Of a stretch of DNA of 64,000 nucleotides, positions 12,590 through 23,775 are shown one piece after another; the stretch's first letter is position 1, and every line of letters starts with the position of its first letter. Both the position numbers and the translations under genes were made by a program. The DNA is taken from assembly GCA_031772625.1 (NCBI GenBank), contig CM062805.1:799059119-799123118 (forward strand). The letters run 5' to 3'. A model generated the notes under the pieces. The model did no database searches. It had not been told where the DNA came from and saw nothing but the letters and a program-made list of their open reading frames with translations. The stretch comes from Pinus tabuliformis. Lineage: Eukaryota > Streptophyta > Pinopsida > Pinales > Pinaceae.

Positions 12590-13905
12590 ATAAATCTGTA
12601 ATTACATTAATGTAGAAGGTTTGAAAAGAAATATAGAAAGGATGGTTACTTTTTGGTATGTGAAACTCTCTGTGTTGTTTTTCGTTGATTTTTTTGAGGC
12701 CTTTTTGGGGTGTTGGATCTTGGTTAGATATATTTAGGGCAGAATTATTTTTTACTCATGGATATATTGCATGAATATTTCTTTGTAGCTACACATTGCA
12801 CAATGTTTGTCATGTGTGATGACTGGTTTTTAAGGATTTAGGCAAGAAAAATGAAGTATAACTTTTCTTTGGCTAGGGTAGGGTATCGTGTTATTTATAC
12901 ACACAAAACACTGACATTTGGATATGGATGGTTGCTGTCATGCATCAACTATGGTTGGTTTTCAGGGGTTTTGATTTAAGTATGTTAGAATGTGGATTAT
13001 GACATGGTATGATCTATGTTATAGTTTTCAGGGGTGATGACCTAAAAATGTTAGCTTGGATATAGTTTTCATGCAACGACTAGAGATGTAACTATAGTTT
13101 TGGAATGTTAAGTACAGGACTGATTTCTGGCACATCCCGATTTGGATGAAACAGAATACATGAAACTAACAGAAAGGCTAACTTTTATAGTGAAAGGCCT
13201 ACTAACAGAAAGCCTAACGAATATGTAATTAGTAATTACATTAATGTAGAGGGTTTGAAAAGAGAGACAGAAAGAATGGTAATGTTTTGGTATGTGAAAT
13301 TCTCTTTGTTGTTTTTAATTAGTTCTCCTAGGTTTTTTGGGGGTGTTGGATCTTGGTTAGATACATTCAAGGCAGAATTATTTTGTTTTTAACCATGGAT
13401 GTGTTACATGAATATTCCTTTGACTTTGCAACTACACATTGCACAATGCTTATGTCATGCATGTATGGTTTAGATGCTTAAAAGTTAATACTTTTCTGCT
13501 TCAAGGCTGAATGCTTCTACAATATATTGCTGTCTGGTTACTAAAGCTTTAGGAAAGAAAAATGAAGTATAAGCTTAACTCTGGCCATGGTAGAGTATCA
13601 TGCTATTTATTCGCATGAAACACTAACACTGGAATATGGATGATCACATTTATGCATCAAGTATGGTTGGTTTTCAGAGGCTATGACCTAATAATGCTAT
13701 CTTAAAGATTATGATATGGTGTGATTTATGTTATAATTTTCAAGAGTCATTACCTAAGAATGTTGACATGATTATAGTTTTCATGCAATAACTAGAGATT
13801 TAACTATAGTTTTAGAATGCTAAATACAGGACTGTTTGCTGTCACATTTCAATTTGGATGAAACAGGGTACATGTAACCAACAGAAAGGATAACTTGTAC
13901 AGTGA
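12590..13905. repeat. Diverged tandem duplication, unit about 640-690 bp
   Basis: Unit 1 (about 12590-13195) and unit 2 (about 13226-13905) align along their length. Both carry ATTACATTAATGTAGA near their starts, TTGGATCTTGGTTAGATA, then TGGATATGGATGATCACA-like text, ATAGTTTTCATGCAA and CAATTTGGATGAAACAG. The divergence includes several small indels, so the duplication is old. It lies entirely in non-coding sequence. Confidence 0.75.
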
Positions 13906-14170
13906 CCTTGACTGCAGAATTATTGAAGTATGCTTGCTAATTGTATATACTAATGTCTGACACGCTTACATACATATACCAGACATCTATTGCTGTGATA
14001 TGCTAATCGTTTGTATATGCTAGGGTGTACAAAAACACTTGTATTATGGATTAGGAGCACATTTAACTTGCTCAAAATAGGAATGGGTGTTAAATGCAGC
14101 TATAATTGCTGAACCATGCTACTTGTATATGATCCTCTAATGACTTGGATCTTTTCTTCATTTATTGCAG

Positions 14171-14231
14171 TTATTTACATATGGACATTATATGGAACCT
14201 CCTATGTATTTTCCGAAGTATCCTGATGAAG
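14171..14231 (+). CDS. FAAH: FAAH exon a (phase 0 to 1): segment before the amidase core
   Basis: The exon encodes 20 codons plus one base, including the stretch YMEPPMYFPKYPDE. This resembles the Pro-rich region that precedes the catalytic domain of plant fatty acid amide hydrolase, where the Arabidopsis protein has a similar EEPMF motif. The acceptor is a pyrimidine run ending TTATTGCAG and the donor is G|GTATTA. The phase fits the next exon exactly: the dangling G plus AG makes a Glu codon. This is the weakest exon because it is short and less conserved, but both splice signals and the phase support it. Confidence 0.75.
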
Positions 14232-14504
14232 GTATTATTCTGCTGCCGGCCCCCCCCAGTTTGAAAGGAACTTTAACATGTTAATATATCCTGTTGAACT
14301 TATCTTGCTTATAAGCACATATTATTGGTTAATTAGACTGTGTCAATGTCCTTGAGTTACAAGTTTGAGCTTACATTCTTTTTTGAAAGTTAGAGCGAAT
14401 AATATTGAATTTATGCAACACAAAATGAATGACATTTTAAAAAAATTTCATGGTCATTATCAATGTGTGGAATAAATGCCATCTGATTGGATTGCATTGT
14501 TTAG

Positions 14505-14692
14505 AGATTGAAGAACGAGAAGCAACATTCATTGATCTTATTACTTCTCCACCTGAACGGGTTAATCAGGCTCTAAGTTGCCTTCCTGAACGTTCTTTAA
14601 ATGACTTAACGACAAATGTGCCATTTTTCCACCGCTGGACGATTCGTGATTTTTCAAGAGCCTATGCATCAGGGAATATTACACCAACAATG
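14505..14692 (+). CDS. FAAH: FAAH exon b (phase 1 to 0): N-terminal part of the amidase domain
   Basis: Exon of 188 bases between TTGTTTAG and GTACTCAC. The encoded text includes EIEEREATFIDLI, ALSCLPERS and RWTIRDFSRAYASG. The segments CLP and (W/K)IRD(F/Y) followed by an Ala-Tyr motif are characteristic of plant FAAH, just before the helix that leads into the amidase fold. FAAH hydrolyses N-acylethanolamines and other fatty acid amides to free fatty acid and amine, and in plants it acts at internal membranes. The ATG at 14450 is intronic and is not a start; translation comes in from the previous exon. Confidence 0.92.
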
Positions 14693-14923
14693 GTACTCAC
14701 ATGGTGACCCAGTCACACTTGTTGGCATGTCATATGTCATATGTAATATGGGCTATTAAATTGCACTTTTATTATTTTCCCCTACAGAGTTACAATACAA
14801 CTTTCTGTCACTCATTCTCATTGTACGATGCATATAATTAGCAATTCTCATCATTTATACAATATGGCATATCGATAATGAGTGCAATGTTTAAATCTAT
14901 TTGTTTTACTGTTTTCTTTGTAG

Positions 14924-15053
14924 GTGGCAGAGCGCTTTTTATCTGCAGTTGAAGAATCCTCTAAGTCCTATACAGGCATGTCCATTTTCATAAATTATGA
15001 TTCTTCAGACATTTTGAAACAAGCTGCAGAGTCAACATCTCGCTATACAAGAG
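14924..15053 (+). CDS. FAAH: FAAH exon c (phase 0 to 1)
   Basis: Exon of 130 bases, acceptor CTTTGTAG and donor G|GTATTT. The text VAERFLSAVEESSKS followed by FINYDSSDILKQAAESTSR matches the plant FAAH segment with a conserved V(A/K)..(L/I)..(I/V)EE helix and a (R/N)xD..(D/E)(I/V)(L/I)KQA(A/E) motif. It joins exon d across a 10,851-bp intron: the final G plus GT gives the Gly before KSLSILDG. The neighbouring intron holds a decayed chromovirus, but the coding frame itself has no stop or frameshift. Confidence 0.92.
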
Positions 15054-15576
15054 GTATTTTCACTATTCCTTGTTTTGCAGCTTTGAGCTTCAGAGGGAGA
15101 TGAACTTGTAAATCTTATATTTTAGCATATAGAATGGTTTTGTTTTATAGATGTAACATCACAAAGCTAAGCTATGGAGATTTACCAGGTTTCCTTGCCC
15201 TTATTACGTGAATGGTTGGCCCATCTGCAATGTTAGACCATATAGAATTTTCTTCAGACTGGTTTTTTTCTATATCCTTTTCGTTCTGCTGTCAAATACT
15301 CACACTCCTCTTTGAGATTACTTCTAATCCTGGAAAGTTTACTTCAAATACTTTTTGATTTGTGCTTATTCTTGAGAATATATCTTCATCGTGATTGATC
15401 TCTTGCCTTAAGGCTTTTGCCTTTATTTTCCTCTCATATTATTAGAACTTGAGGGACATTTATTTTTCAATGAAAGGAGAGACATATGTATGCGTGCACA
15501 CACATTCTATTAATAAATAAAACAAAATCATTTATGTATAGTCGCATCCAAATTTATAGAAAATGTTTGACACCAA

Positions 15577-16851
15577 TGTAATGTTCCTAATAGGAAATTT
15601 TAGTGATATTAGGCACATTCAAGCAAAATATAAGAGCAAACAGAAATTTCAAACAGCCATTAGACGTCCACAAATGATTAGACCAAAAATGCTCCAAAAC
15701 CACCCATTTTATTAATTCTTTGGAAGAGTACAATGCAAGGATAAGTGCACCTAGGCTTGCCAAAGCAAGCGAGACAATCCCCGGTGATAGCGTGCTGCCC
15801 GGAAACAAGGAAATCGACCCCTCCTGAAAGGTACTGTGCTGGCCCTGAAAATTATGCACTACTGGCTGAGTAGAACCCTTGTTTGTCCCTCCAAAACTGC
15901 CCAAAAAATTCTGCCAAATTAAGCTCGAAGTCCTCTCCACAAACCCAGAAAAACCCATAAATGGTTTGCCCTAGTTTTGAAGCTCCAAAATTACCTCCAA
16001 ATTCTTAGCACTTCTCCACTGCTAGGAAATTTCGGCCTGTAATAAATTCTGTCTCTGCGGTCCTCCAAATTAGTGGAAAATCTTCCCCAAGCACCTTTCT
16101 AGCCTCCACAAAACACTCCAGCTCCAAATCCCTTCAACCAAATCCACCCACAACAGCTCCACCCAAAAACTATGCAAGCCTGTGATAACACTGTGACAAC
16201 ACTGTGTAGGCCCTGCAAGAGAAATACAGACTGCTAAGGAGAGGATCCCTCTTCTTCGTAATTCCCTTCTCTCCACCTGCAAATTGGCTAAGGAATGCCC
16301 AACAATGTTTATGGCCTCTAATTTCCGGCACCAACTCTCCAAGGGACTGCTTGGCTCCTGGTTCCGCGTCCAAGCTGAGCAAGAGAAATTCATGGCCTCT
16401 GTTCTACACCTCTCCCAGCCTCCACAAGACAATGATGATGACTTCCTAGGGTGGCACTCGAAGTCCACCGAAGAAAGGGTGAATTTCCTCCTTGGGAAAC
16501 TCTAGTGCTCAACAACACTTTGTAACTCAGCTAAACAACTTGAGCAACAATGGAATTGTCAAATGATCAAAAGCCCCAAATGCTGCTATCTTCCTCCTAT
16601 TTATAATTGTTGCTCTCTCACTTCATGTGGGTCCCTCCACCAAGTAAATCGAACTCCCTCCTAGGCCATTCGAACTTCTCTTCCAAGGGGTGCGTATTTC
16701 ATGAGGGAGTGGCCCCCACATTCCACTAAGAAAATAATTCGACCCCCTTTGTCCTAAGTATTTTTCCAAAATTGCCTTGGTCCCTCAAAATTGACAAAAT
16801 TGCAAAAATTGTAGTTCTCCTTAGCAAAATATTTTAGGAAGGGACATTACA
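15577..16851 (-). repeat. 3' LTR of chromovirus J (1275 bp)
   Basis: On the minus strand it runs from TGTAATGTCCC to GGAACATTACA. It aligns with the partial LTR at 22896-23775 along the shared part (for example AGGTGCAC-type text near 15740 and 23060, and CCGGCACCAACTCTCC near 16328 and 23618). The polypurine tract of the element, GCGAAGGGAGGAC on the minus strand, adjoins it at 16852-16864. Confidence 0.88.
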
Positions 16852-16864
16852 GTCCTCCCTTCGC

Positions 16865-18630
16865 AAATGTTGCTTGTCCTCAAGCAGTTGCAAAGATGGA
16901 TGCTATAAAATATGCTCGCTCTAGCAAGTGGCATCCTCAGCTGATAAATCCTTCCACTTGACTAAGTGCTCCCAGATGACCCGGTTTCTCAACCTCCTCT
17001 CCCATGTCTCCAATATGGTCTCCGGTGTCAATACTAAGTGCCCCTCATCATTTAGAGGAGGAAGTTCAGTAGCTGCTATAACTTGCTGTCCCAATACCTT
17101 TTTCAGGCACGAATGTCACGCCCCTTCTCAAACACATTAGTAACAGGGTGTTGCTAGTGCTACACAATTTTGCACATTTTTGACTAAGGAAGAGAGCCCT
17201 ACACTTTTGACTTAGGGACTTAGGGGCCAAATCGACTTTATTTAGCTGCTAGTGGAATGTGGGGGCCACCCACACAGGAGTTTGAATTAGCCATTCGATA
17301 TGCTTGGAGGGAAAATTGAATGGGTGGATGGAGGGGCCCACATGAGGCTAAGGGGGGCCAAGGAGTTATAAAGAGAGATCAACTCTCATTTTGTTTTCAT
17401 CTTGAACATTTGCAAACAAACACTCTTTTGTACGCTCTGCTGCTTAGCGAGTCTACTGGTTGTTTAGCCACGAATCTCTCACGTGGGAGATTCAACCTCT
17501 TCTTCGGGGGACCATCTGTGCCCGCCCTAGGGAGGCTATTCCACAGGAGTTTCAGGGTGTCAGCATAGTCACACACTTAAACCAACAACGGAGAGAGGGA
17601 ACTGCGTATTTCCTGGGCATCCAGAAACATACAGGAGAAGTTGAAGGCCAGCAAGGAGGTTCATTGCTTGCTGGGAGTTCCGGGAGCTGAGGAAGCTGTT
17701 CGTTGAGGACATTTTCGTTGGGGTTTGCAGCCAGCTAGGCCAGTGCATCAATTATACGAATTTTTGTGCATAGGGATTGTGCAGAGGCCTGTAGCAGCAA
17801 TTTCATGAAGCTTGGGAGAGTAGTTAACCTTGGCCAAGAGCCATCCGGGAGAAAGGAGTTGGATAGCACAGGTGAAACCAACATTTCAGAGGTGTTTGCA
17901 GAGAGATTTGCTGGCTGTTTCTAGCAAGTCGAATTTGGTAGCAGAAGCTGGGGAGAGGCTCCAAGGAGGCTGAAAATCCAAAGTCAAAACCAATGAAATT
18001 CCCTTTTGGTTTTTTTTGGGTTTTGTACGAGGAGTCCGCGGCTAAAAAGATATAAGTTTCTGGGTAGTTTTTGGGCACATTCTAGCAGGTCAAAGTTCAG
18101 CTGGGCAGTGGTTTACTGGGGTAGCGCAGTGCAGAGTGGTGCAGCAGCTAGGTAGCCTTCAGCTCAGCTATTTTCCCACCTGGGGTTGGTCTTGCTTATT
18201 CATTAGGACAAGCCTAGGTGCACCATTCCATTTCATAGTGTATCTAGCCCTTTGATTTTAATAATATGGCTCAGCAGTTCCTGATTGATAGCGTTTTCAT
18301 GGATGTCTAATGTGTGTTTTTATTTTTGTATGCTGCTGCACTATTTATTTGCTTAATATCACTCACATTCCTACTTAGGAACATTAGAATGAAACATGAA
18401 ATACGTTGTGTATCCGACTCTCTGAGGGTAGCTCCGGCTCGTTGGCTACCTCCCAACTCTCCTGGTTACCCTGTAAGGCCCATAAAAGCATGGCTTGAGT
18501 TTCTTTGCCCCTTTTTGCTTTAGTGAAGACTGTTGGTAAGGCTGTAAGCGTAGGTAGACCATGTCCCCACCTGAAACTGCCTCTCCACCCTGCGCTTGTC
18601 AGCGTACATCTTTTGTTGGTTCTAAGCTAC
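16865..18630 (-). pseudogene. Chromovirus J integrase C-terminus and chromodomain, split by a solo LTR
   Basis: Coding sequence lies at 18389-18630 and continues at 16865-17113, with the nested LTR between them. The first part reads MVYLRLQPY, the conserved integrase C-terminal (GPY/F-type) region, and then IHNVFHVS. The second part carries on with CLKKVLGQQ, exactly as chromovirus proteins do, and ends in a chromodomain-like VKWKDLSAEDATC with a stop after it. A frameshift lies near 18450. Chromodomains are thought to steer integration to marked chromatin. The join across the nested LTR also confirms its target site. Confidence 0.8.
17114..18388 (+). mobile_element. Solo family E LTR nested in chromovirus J
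   Basis: It runs TGTCACGCCCC to GGAACATTAGA (1275 bp; the last bases are altered from TACA) and matches the solo LTR at 10085-11378 throughout, for example GTACGCTCTGCTG and CTTCTTCGGGGGACCATC. Flanks are ACGAA (17109-17113) and ATGAA (18389-18393), a 5-bp duplication with one C-to-T change. Removing it restores the reading IHNVFHVSCLKK in the host element. Confidence 0.88.
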
Positions 18631-19134
18631 CTACAAGTTGTCCTTGAGAGCTCGGAGGATCTCTTGGCTCTCTTGAACCCAATCCTTTGCCCCTGGGGCC
18701 CTGCAATCTACAAAGATCATGTCAGAAAAAGAAAGTGCATCATATCGATAGAGTGATCGAAAAGGGGACATACCGATCGACATGTGATAGGTGGTGTTGT
18801 AGTAGAACTCTCCCAGATGAAGCCACCTCACCCATGCTCTTTGCTGCCCAATCACATAGTTGCGTAGGTACCCTTCTAGCCACTTGTTCACGATCTTGGT
18901 CTGCCCATCGGTTTGTGGGTGATAGCTGGTGCTGGGTGTAAGCTCGGTCCCCACCAACCAGAACAACTCCTGCCAGAAAGCCCCCATGAATTTACTGTCC
19001 CTGTCACTGACTATGGTCTTGGGGAGACCATGTAGCCGGAATACCTCCCTAAAGAACAACTCAGCCACCTGAGAAGTTGAAGATCTCAATGGAATGGCAA
19101 AGAAATGAGCAAACTTGGTCAACCGATCGACCAC
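18631..19134 (-). pseudogene. Chromovirus J integrase core with altered catalytic glutamate
   Basis: The minus-strand frame contains MVDRLTKFAHFFAIP (first Asp), IVSDRDSKFMGAFWQEL (second Asp) and SYHPQTDGQTKIVNKWLEG. The third catalytic residue, Glu in the usual DGQTE, is Lys here, which would abolish strand transfer. The N-terminal zinc-binding part is upstream (about 19135-19300), including the YVVY segment, and is separated from the core by a stop. Downstream, the frame runs into the C-terminal region described separately. Confidence 0.88.
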
Positions 19135-19268
19135 TACGTAGATACAATCCCGCCCCTACATAGTCGGAAGTCCCGTGATGAAGTCCATGGACACACTCTC
19201 CCACTTCCTCTCCAAAATGGGGAGCAACTGAAGTAATTTGCTGAGTGTGATAACTTCACCTTGTTCTT

Positions 19269-20985
19269 CTAATAGACCACGTATTCCTGTACGTGTCTCA
19301 ATACATCTCCCTCGAGTCCCCTCCATGAAAAACGCTCCCTAATGACATGGTATGTCTTGAGGAACCTTGGGTGTCCTGCTAGAGGGGAGTCATGTGTTTC
19401 CTGCATAATCTTCTCCTTGAGATGAGATCCGGACACCAAGTATATCTGGTCCTTATAATATATCACATCATCCATCACCCTGAACCCGTCATCCCCATGT
19501 GTTCCATCCAGTATCTCACAAGCCTGTCTATCCTTGGAATACTCGACCAAAAGTTGATCCTTCCAATCATGAGTGACATCCATCAAAGATAGTGTCGCGG
19601 GCCTCCGAGAGAGTGCATCTACCACTACATTCTGCTTTCCCTTGACGTACTCAATCTCAAAGTCATAGGCCTGGATTTTACTCACCCACTTATGTTGCCT
19701 CTCCTGCAATGTTTGCTGCTCTAGGAAAAATCGAAGACTGTTGTGGTCAATCTTCACCTTGAATCGGTTGCCCACCAAATACTTCCTGAACTTAGCCAGT
19801 GCATGCATCATGACCAACATCTCTTTGTCATAAATAGAATACACCCGCTCATGGGGCAGCAGTTTCCTACTCTCAAATGCGATAGGATGGCCCCCCTGCG
19901 TCAACACAACCCTCATCAGAGGCATCACACTCCAACACAAATGACCGTGTGAAATCCGGCAAAGCCAAAACAGGACAGCTGCTCATGACCTTCTTGAGGT
20001 GCTCAAAGGCCTCCTGTGCCCCTTGCGCCCCCTGCATCCACTCAAAAACCCCCTTCTTAGTCAAATCCGTGAGGGGTGCTACAAGCTGTGAGAATCGTCT
20101 CACGAACCTCCTGTAATCTGTGAAAATGCCCAGGAACCCTCTCAACTCAATCACATTCTTGGGTGTTGGTCAATCCAAAATGGCCCTAATCTTCTCCTGG
20201 TGTACCTTCACTCCATCCTCCCCTATCACGTGCCCAAGGTACAATATATCTGTCAGTCCAAACTCACGTTTGGACATCTTCGCATACGACTTATGTTCCT
20301 CAAGTATGTGAAGTACTACCTCCAAGTGTTGGAGGTGCTCCTCCCAAGTCCGACTATAGATGACAATGTCAACAAAGAAGACAAGGACAAAGCGCCACAA
20401 CTGCCCTCGAAACATGTGGTTCATACAAGACTAAAATGTGGTCGGAGCGTTGGTTAGCCCGAAGGGCATCACCAAGAACTCAAAGTGTCCATAGTGGTAG
20501 CAAAAGGCAGTCTTGGGGATGTCCTGCTCCCTCACCCAGATCTGGTGATACCCCGAGTGCAAATCTATCTTAGAGAAGTATCTCGCTCCTCTAAGCTCAT
20601 TGATGTGCAGAATGGGGTATTGATTCTTCAATGTCTTCTTGTTGAGGGCCCTGTAGTCAATGCACCTACGGAGAGTCCCATCCTTCTTCTTCACCAACAC
20701 CATGGAAGAAGCAAAGGGACTCGATCTAGGCCTGATGTGCCCCAATCTTAGCAACTCTTGTATTTCCCTCTCGATCTCATCCCGATAGGCTTTGGGATGC
20801 CTATATGGAGTAGTGATGACCGCATGCACTCCCTCCTCCAACTCAATAGTATGCTTGAATCCTCGGTCTGGTGGTCTGCCAGGAGGAATCTTGCCCAAGA
20901 CCCCTTGGTGCCTCTCCAACAAGGCTAGTATGTTTGGATGCATAGGTCGTGTTGGAGCCCCTGTCTCTGAAATCCTAAGCTCCAT
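19269..20985 (-). pseudogene. Chromovirus J reverse transcriptase and RNase H, inactive
   Basis: The frames 20431-20985, 20170-20424, 19873-20154 and 19269-19940 together give a Ty3-type RT and RNase H. Visible motifs are [50 protein letters not shown], then FFVDIVIYS, LYLGHVIGEDG, and RNase H segments VLECDASDEG, FESRKLLPHERVYSIYDKE and VVDALSRRP. The RT catalytic box is normally FFDDILIYS; here the first Asp is Val. Three frame breaks separate the segments. Confidence 0.9.
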
Positions 20986-21042
20986 CGCCCACTCTATGTC
21001 TCCATGTCATAAATCTGCCTCCATCCTATGAGTGGAAATTGT

Positions 21043-21389
21043 CTAGGGTGGGCCTGTAAACTCCATATCTAGCTTTTGCAAATTAGTGGTGACCCTCCCC
21101 AATGAGTATAGCCACTGGACACCCATCACAACGTTGGTGTCCAGAACATAAACTATAAAGAAATGATTAGTGACGGAGTAGTTCCCCATCGTCAGAGTCA
21201 AGCTGGGAACATAATTCGTGCACTGCATCGTTCATTCTCCTGGCACCAACACCGAGAACCCCTCAAATATCTCTGTGTGAATGCCCGTCGCTCCACCATC
21301 CAGACATCGATAAAATTGTGGGTGGCCTCGCTATCTACTAGAATTGACACTCGTTGCCCTTGTACAATCCCTGTGATCCGGAGTGTCAA
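21043..21389 (-). pseudogene. Chromovirus J aspartic protease remnant
   Basis: Two overlapping minus-strand frames cover the retroviral-type protease. The active-site text is ILVDSEATHNFID, where the family has DSGATHNF, so the Gly after Asp-Ser is Glu. The second frame contains MGNYSVTNHFFIVYVLDTNVVMGVQWL, broken by changes but matching the later part of the Ty3 protease (the DVVLG(M/V)xWL motif). A frameshift separates the two. Confidence 0.8.
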
Positions 21390-22866
21390 GTACTTTGGGA
21401 CTCCTCGAAGTGAAGCAAGGACTCCCCTGATGGAGCAAATGACCCTCCTATATGTGGTGGTGGTGGTGGTGCTCCCCCTGATGATGGTGCCCCTTCATCT
21501 CCCTGATCTGTGCCTAGCTCACTCTCCTCATCCGACTCACTGTCTGAATACACCTCAATATAGTGGGCCTTGCACTTGCTGCATTTGTGCCCCGGTGCCC
21601 AAGGCTCTTGGCATGTGAAGCATAACTTCCTCCTCTTGAGGTCCCTCCTAGTCTCCTCGTCTAACTGACCACGTCCTCCATCCCTCTGAGGTGGTCTAGC
21701 ATCCTGGTTCTCCTGCGGAGAAGTAGGTCTAGTGGGGACTAAGGCCTGGGACTTGGACACTCCGTCAATCATATCCCGGGTCCTAGAGATAGAGTCCATC
21801 AATGATGTGGGCTTGTAGGCCCTCACCCAACCACGCAATGGCTCAACAATCCCTCCACAAACAGCATGATCAACCGTGCCTCCAAAATGTTAGTCACCAT
21901 CATGGCCAACCTCTGAAACTCTGAAATATAGGCCTCTGTGCTGCTAGTCTTCCTTAGATAGGCTAGCTCCTTGAAGCATAGCTCTGGGTCCTTCCTCTAA
22001 AATCTCTTAATTAGCCTCCGAGTGAACTTTGTGTAAGAAGTGATGTGGATATGCCCCAACATAATCAACCCATGGTACCACCACTCCTAGGCATCACCCT
22101 TCAAGTGTAGAGTAGCAAACCGGATAGCATTTGTCTCACGCATGGGATTCAGGTGAAAGTATGTGTCTAACTTCTGAACCCATGCCTTGGCTGAACTCTT
22201 AGCCGACCCATCAAAGTTGGGGAGTGTAACTTTCCTTGCTATCTTCTGTACCTCCTGGCTAGATTTCCCCCCTCTATAATGTGTCCTGGCTCCAGTGGTA
22301 TGTCTCTTCTTGAGGTGTATGTATTACCCAAAGGACATCACCCTCTTAATCCTAGCATCCAACCCCTCATACTCATCAATGCCCGATGCAATTGAGTGGA
22401 CTAAGTTCGCAACTGGGTTTGGCTCTCTCTCGGGCTCTGGCTCATCCACGAAATGAGGCATGGTGGGACGACTTGCCTTTCCACGCAGAGGGGTGTGTGG
22501 GGGCTTATAGGTACAATTGCCTCCTTCGGATCTAGAACCCCCATCACCTTGGTGCTCTCCCTCTGGTCTCCCATTCACCCACAAGCCTATCACCTGCTGC
22601 ATCATGTCCATCATGAGTTGCCCTTGCCTCAACATCTGCTGGTTGGTCCTCAACAACTCCTCTAAAATCTGGTTTTGGCCCCCTTGTTTGGGTTGCTCGT
22701 TGTCCCCTTGATTGTCCATGTGGCCCCTAAAATTTTCCACCTTCGTATCGGAAAATGGGTTTGATTCTCCCTCTCTACCTTGGCCCTTGCCTCTACCTCT
22801 TCCTCTGCCTCTATGTCGATACATGCTCTCGTAAACAACTCTGTCATCACTTGCTCTCAAGCTCAC
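21386..22866 (-). pseudogene. Chromovirus J gag, three fragments
   Basis: The N-terminal frame (22324-22866) starts MSLRASDDRVVYE, then an Arg/Gly-rich patch, a Gln-rich helix (LLRTNQQMLRQGQLMMDMMQQ) and GKASRPTMPHF. The middle (about 21840-22320) is the capsid-like domain, readable only with stops and shifts, with text similar to the gag at 48761-49940. The C-terminal frame (21386-21838) carries a zinc knuckle KLCFTCQEPWAPGHKC before an acidic tail. Gag packages the RNA in the cytoplasmic particle. The initiator is chosen as the first ATG after the PBS. Confidence 0.85.
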
Positions 22867-22881
22867 AGCTGGCCAGGAACA

Positions 22882-22894
22882 TGCTCTGATACCA
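22882..22894 (-). other. Primer binding site of chromovirus J
   Basis: The minus strand reads TGGTATCAGAGCA one base after the LTR end ATTACA. This is a full match to the plant initiator-methionine tRNA 3' end. Confidence 0.9.
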
Positions 22895-22895
22895 C

Positions 22896-23775
22896 TGTAA
22901 TGTTCCCAATAGGATATTTTACAGTGATATTAAGCAAATTCAAGCAAAATACAAGAGAAAATAGAAATTTCAAATAACCATTAAACATCCCCAAATGATT
23001 ATGCCAGAAATGCTCCAAAACCAACCATTTTATTAATTCTTTGGAAGAGTACAATGCAAGAACAAGTGCACCTAGGCTTGCCAAAGCAAGTGAGACAATC
23101 CCCGGTGATAGAGTGTTGCCCGGAAACAAGGAAATCGACCCCTCCTGAAATGTACAACATTGCCTAGCTAAGTGGAACCCCTGTTTGTGCTTCCAAAACT
23201 CCCTGGAAAATTCTGCCAAATTACTCCCAGAGTCCTCTCCACAAACCTAGAAAAACCGAGAAAGGGTTTGCCCTAGTTTTGACGCTCCAAAATTATCCTC
23301 AAATTCCTAGCACCCCTCCACTGTTAGGAAATTTCGGCCTGTAATAAATTCTGTCTCTGCAGTCCTCCAAATTAGTGGAAAATCTTCCCTAAGCACCTTC
23401 TAGCCTCCACAAAACACTCCAACTCCAAATCCCTTCAACCAAATCAACCCATAATAGCTCCACCCAAAAACTGCGCAGACCTGTGATAATACTACGTAGG
23501 TCATGCAAGAGAAATACGAACTGCTAAGGAAAGGATCCCTCTTCTCCTATAATTCCTTTCTCTCCACCTGCAAATTGGCCAAGGAATGCCCAATAATGTG
23601 TGTGGCCTCTAATTTCCGGCACCAACTCTCCAGGGGACTGCGTGGCTCCTGGTTCTGTGTCCAAGTTGAGCAAGGGAAATTTTGTAGCCCTTGTGCTATA
23701 CCTCTGCCACCGTCCACAAGACATTGATGATGAATTCCTAGGGTGGCACAATGATGATGATGAATTCCTAGGGTG
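22896..23775 (-). repeat. 5' LTR of chromovirus J, truncated
   Basis: It aligns with 15577-16460 of the 3' LTR and then stops. Near the break, the phrase GATGATGAATTCCTAGGGTG occurs twice (about 23727 and 23753), a small tandem duplication at the deletion point. About 400 bp of the LTR's 5' part (U3) are missing, so this copy has probably lost its promoter. Confidence 0.8.

Larger units (their letters stand above)
11379..14170 (+). other. Sequence upstream of the first recognised FAAH exon
   Basis: This stretch probably belongs to an FAAH intron or to the region around the missing first exon. I searched it for the N-terminal part of plant FAAH (the hydrophobic segment that precedes the first recognised exon) and did not see it. 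It contains a tandem duplication (12590-13905) and a minus-strand frame of 132 codons (12181-12579). Otherwise no feature is evident. Confidence 0.4.
15577..23775 (-). mobile_element. Decayed Ty3-gypsy chromovirus J in the 10.9-kb FAAH intron
   Basis: The element is on the minus strand. Its 3' LTR is 15577-16851, its internal region 16852-22895, and its 5' LTR 22896 to about 23775 (truncated). Gene order on the minus strand is gag, protease, reverse transcriptase, RNase H, integrase and a chromodomain-like tail, which defines a chromovirus. A solo LTR of the related family E is nested at 17114-18388. All genes carry stops or frameshifts. Because the 5' LTR lost its outer end, no target duplication of the whole element is visible. 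Confidence 0.9.

Noticed and set aside
14450..14707. A small independent gene starting at the ATG at 14450
   Set aside because: Bases 14450-14504 are intron; the conserved FAAH frame starts at 14505 after TTTAG and continues into the next exon in phase.
19392..20751. Several plus-strand frames of 60-90 codons
   Set aside because: They overlap the minus-strand RT and RNase H of chromovirus J and show no conserved motif.
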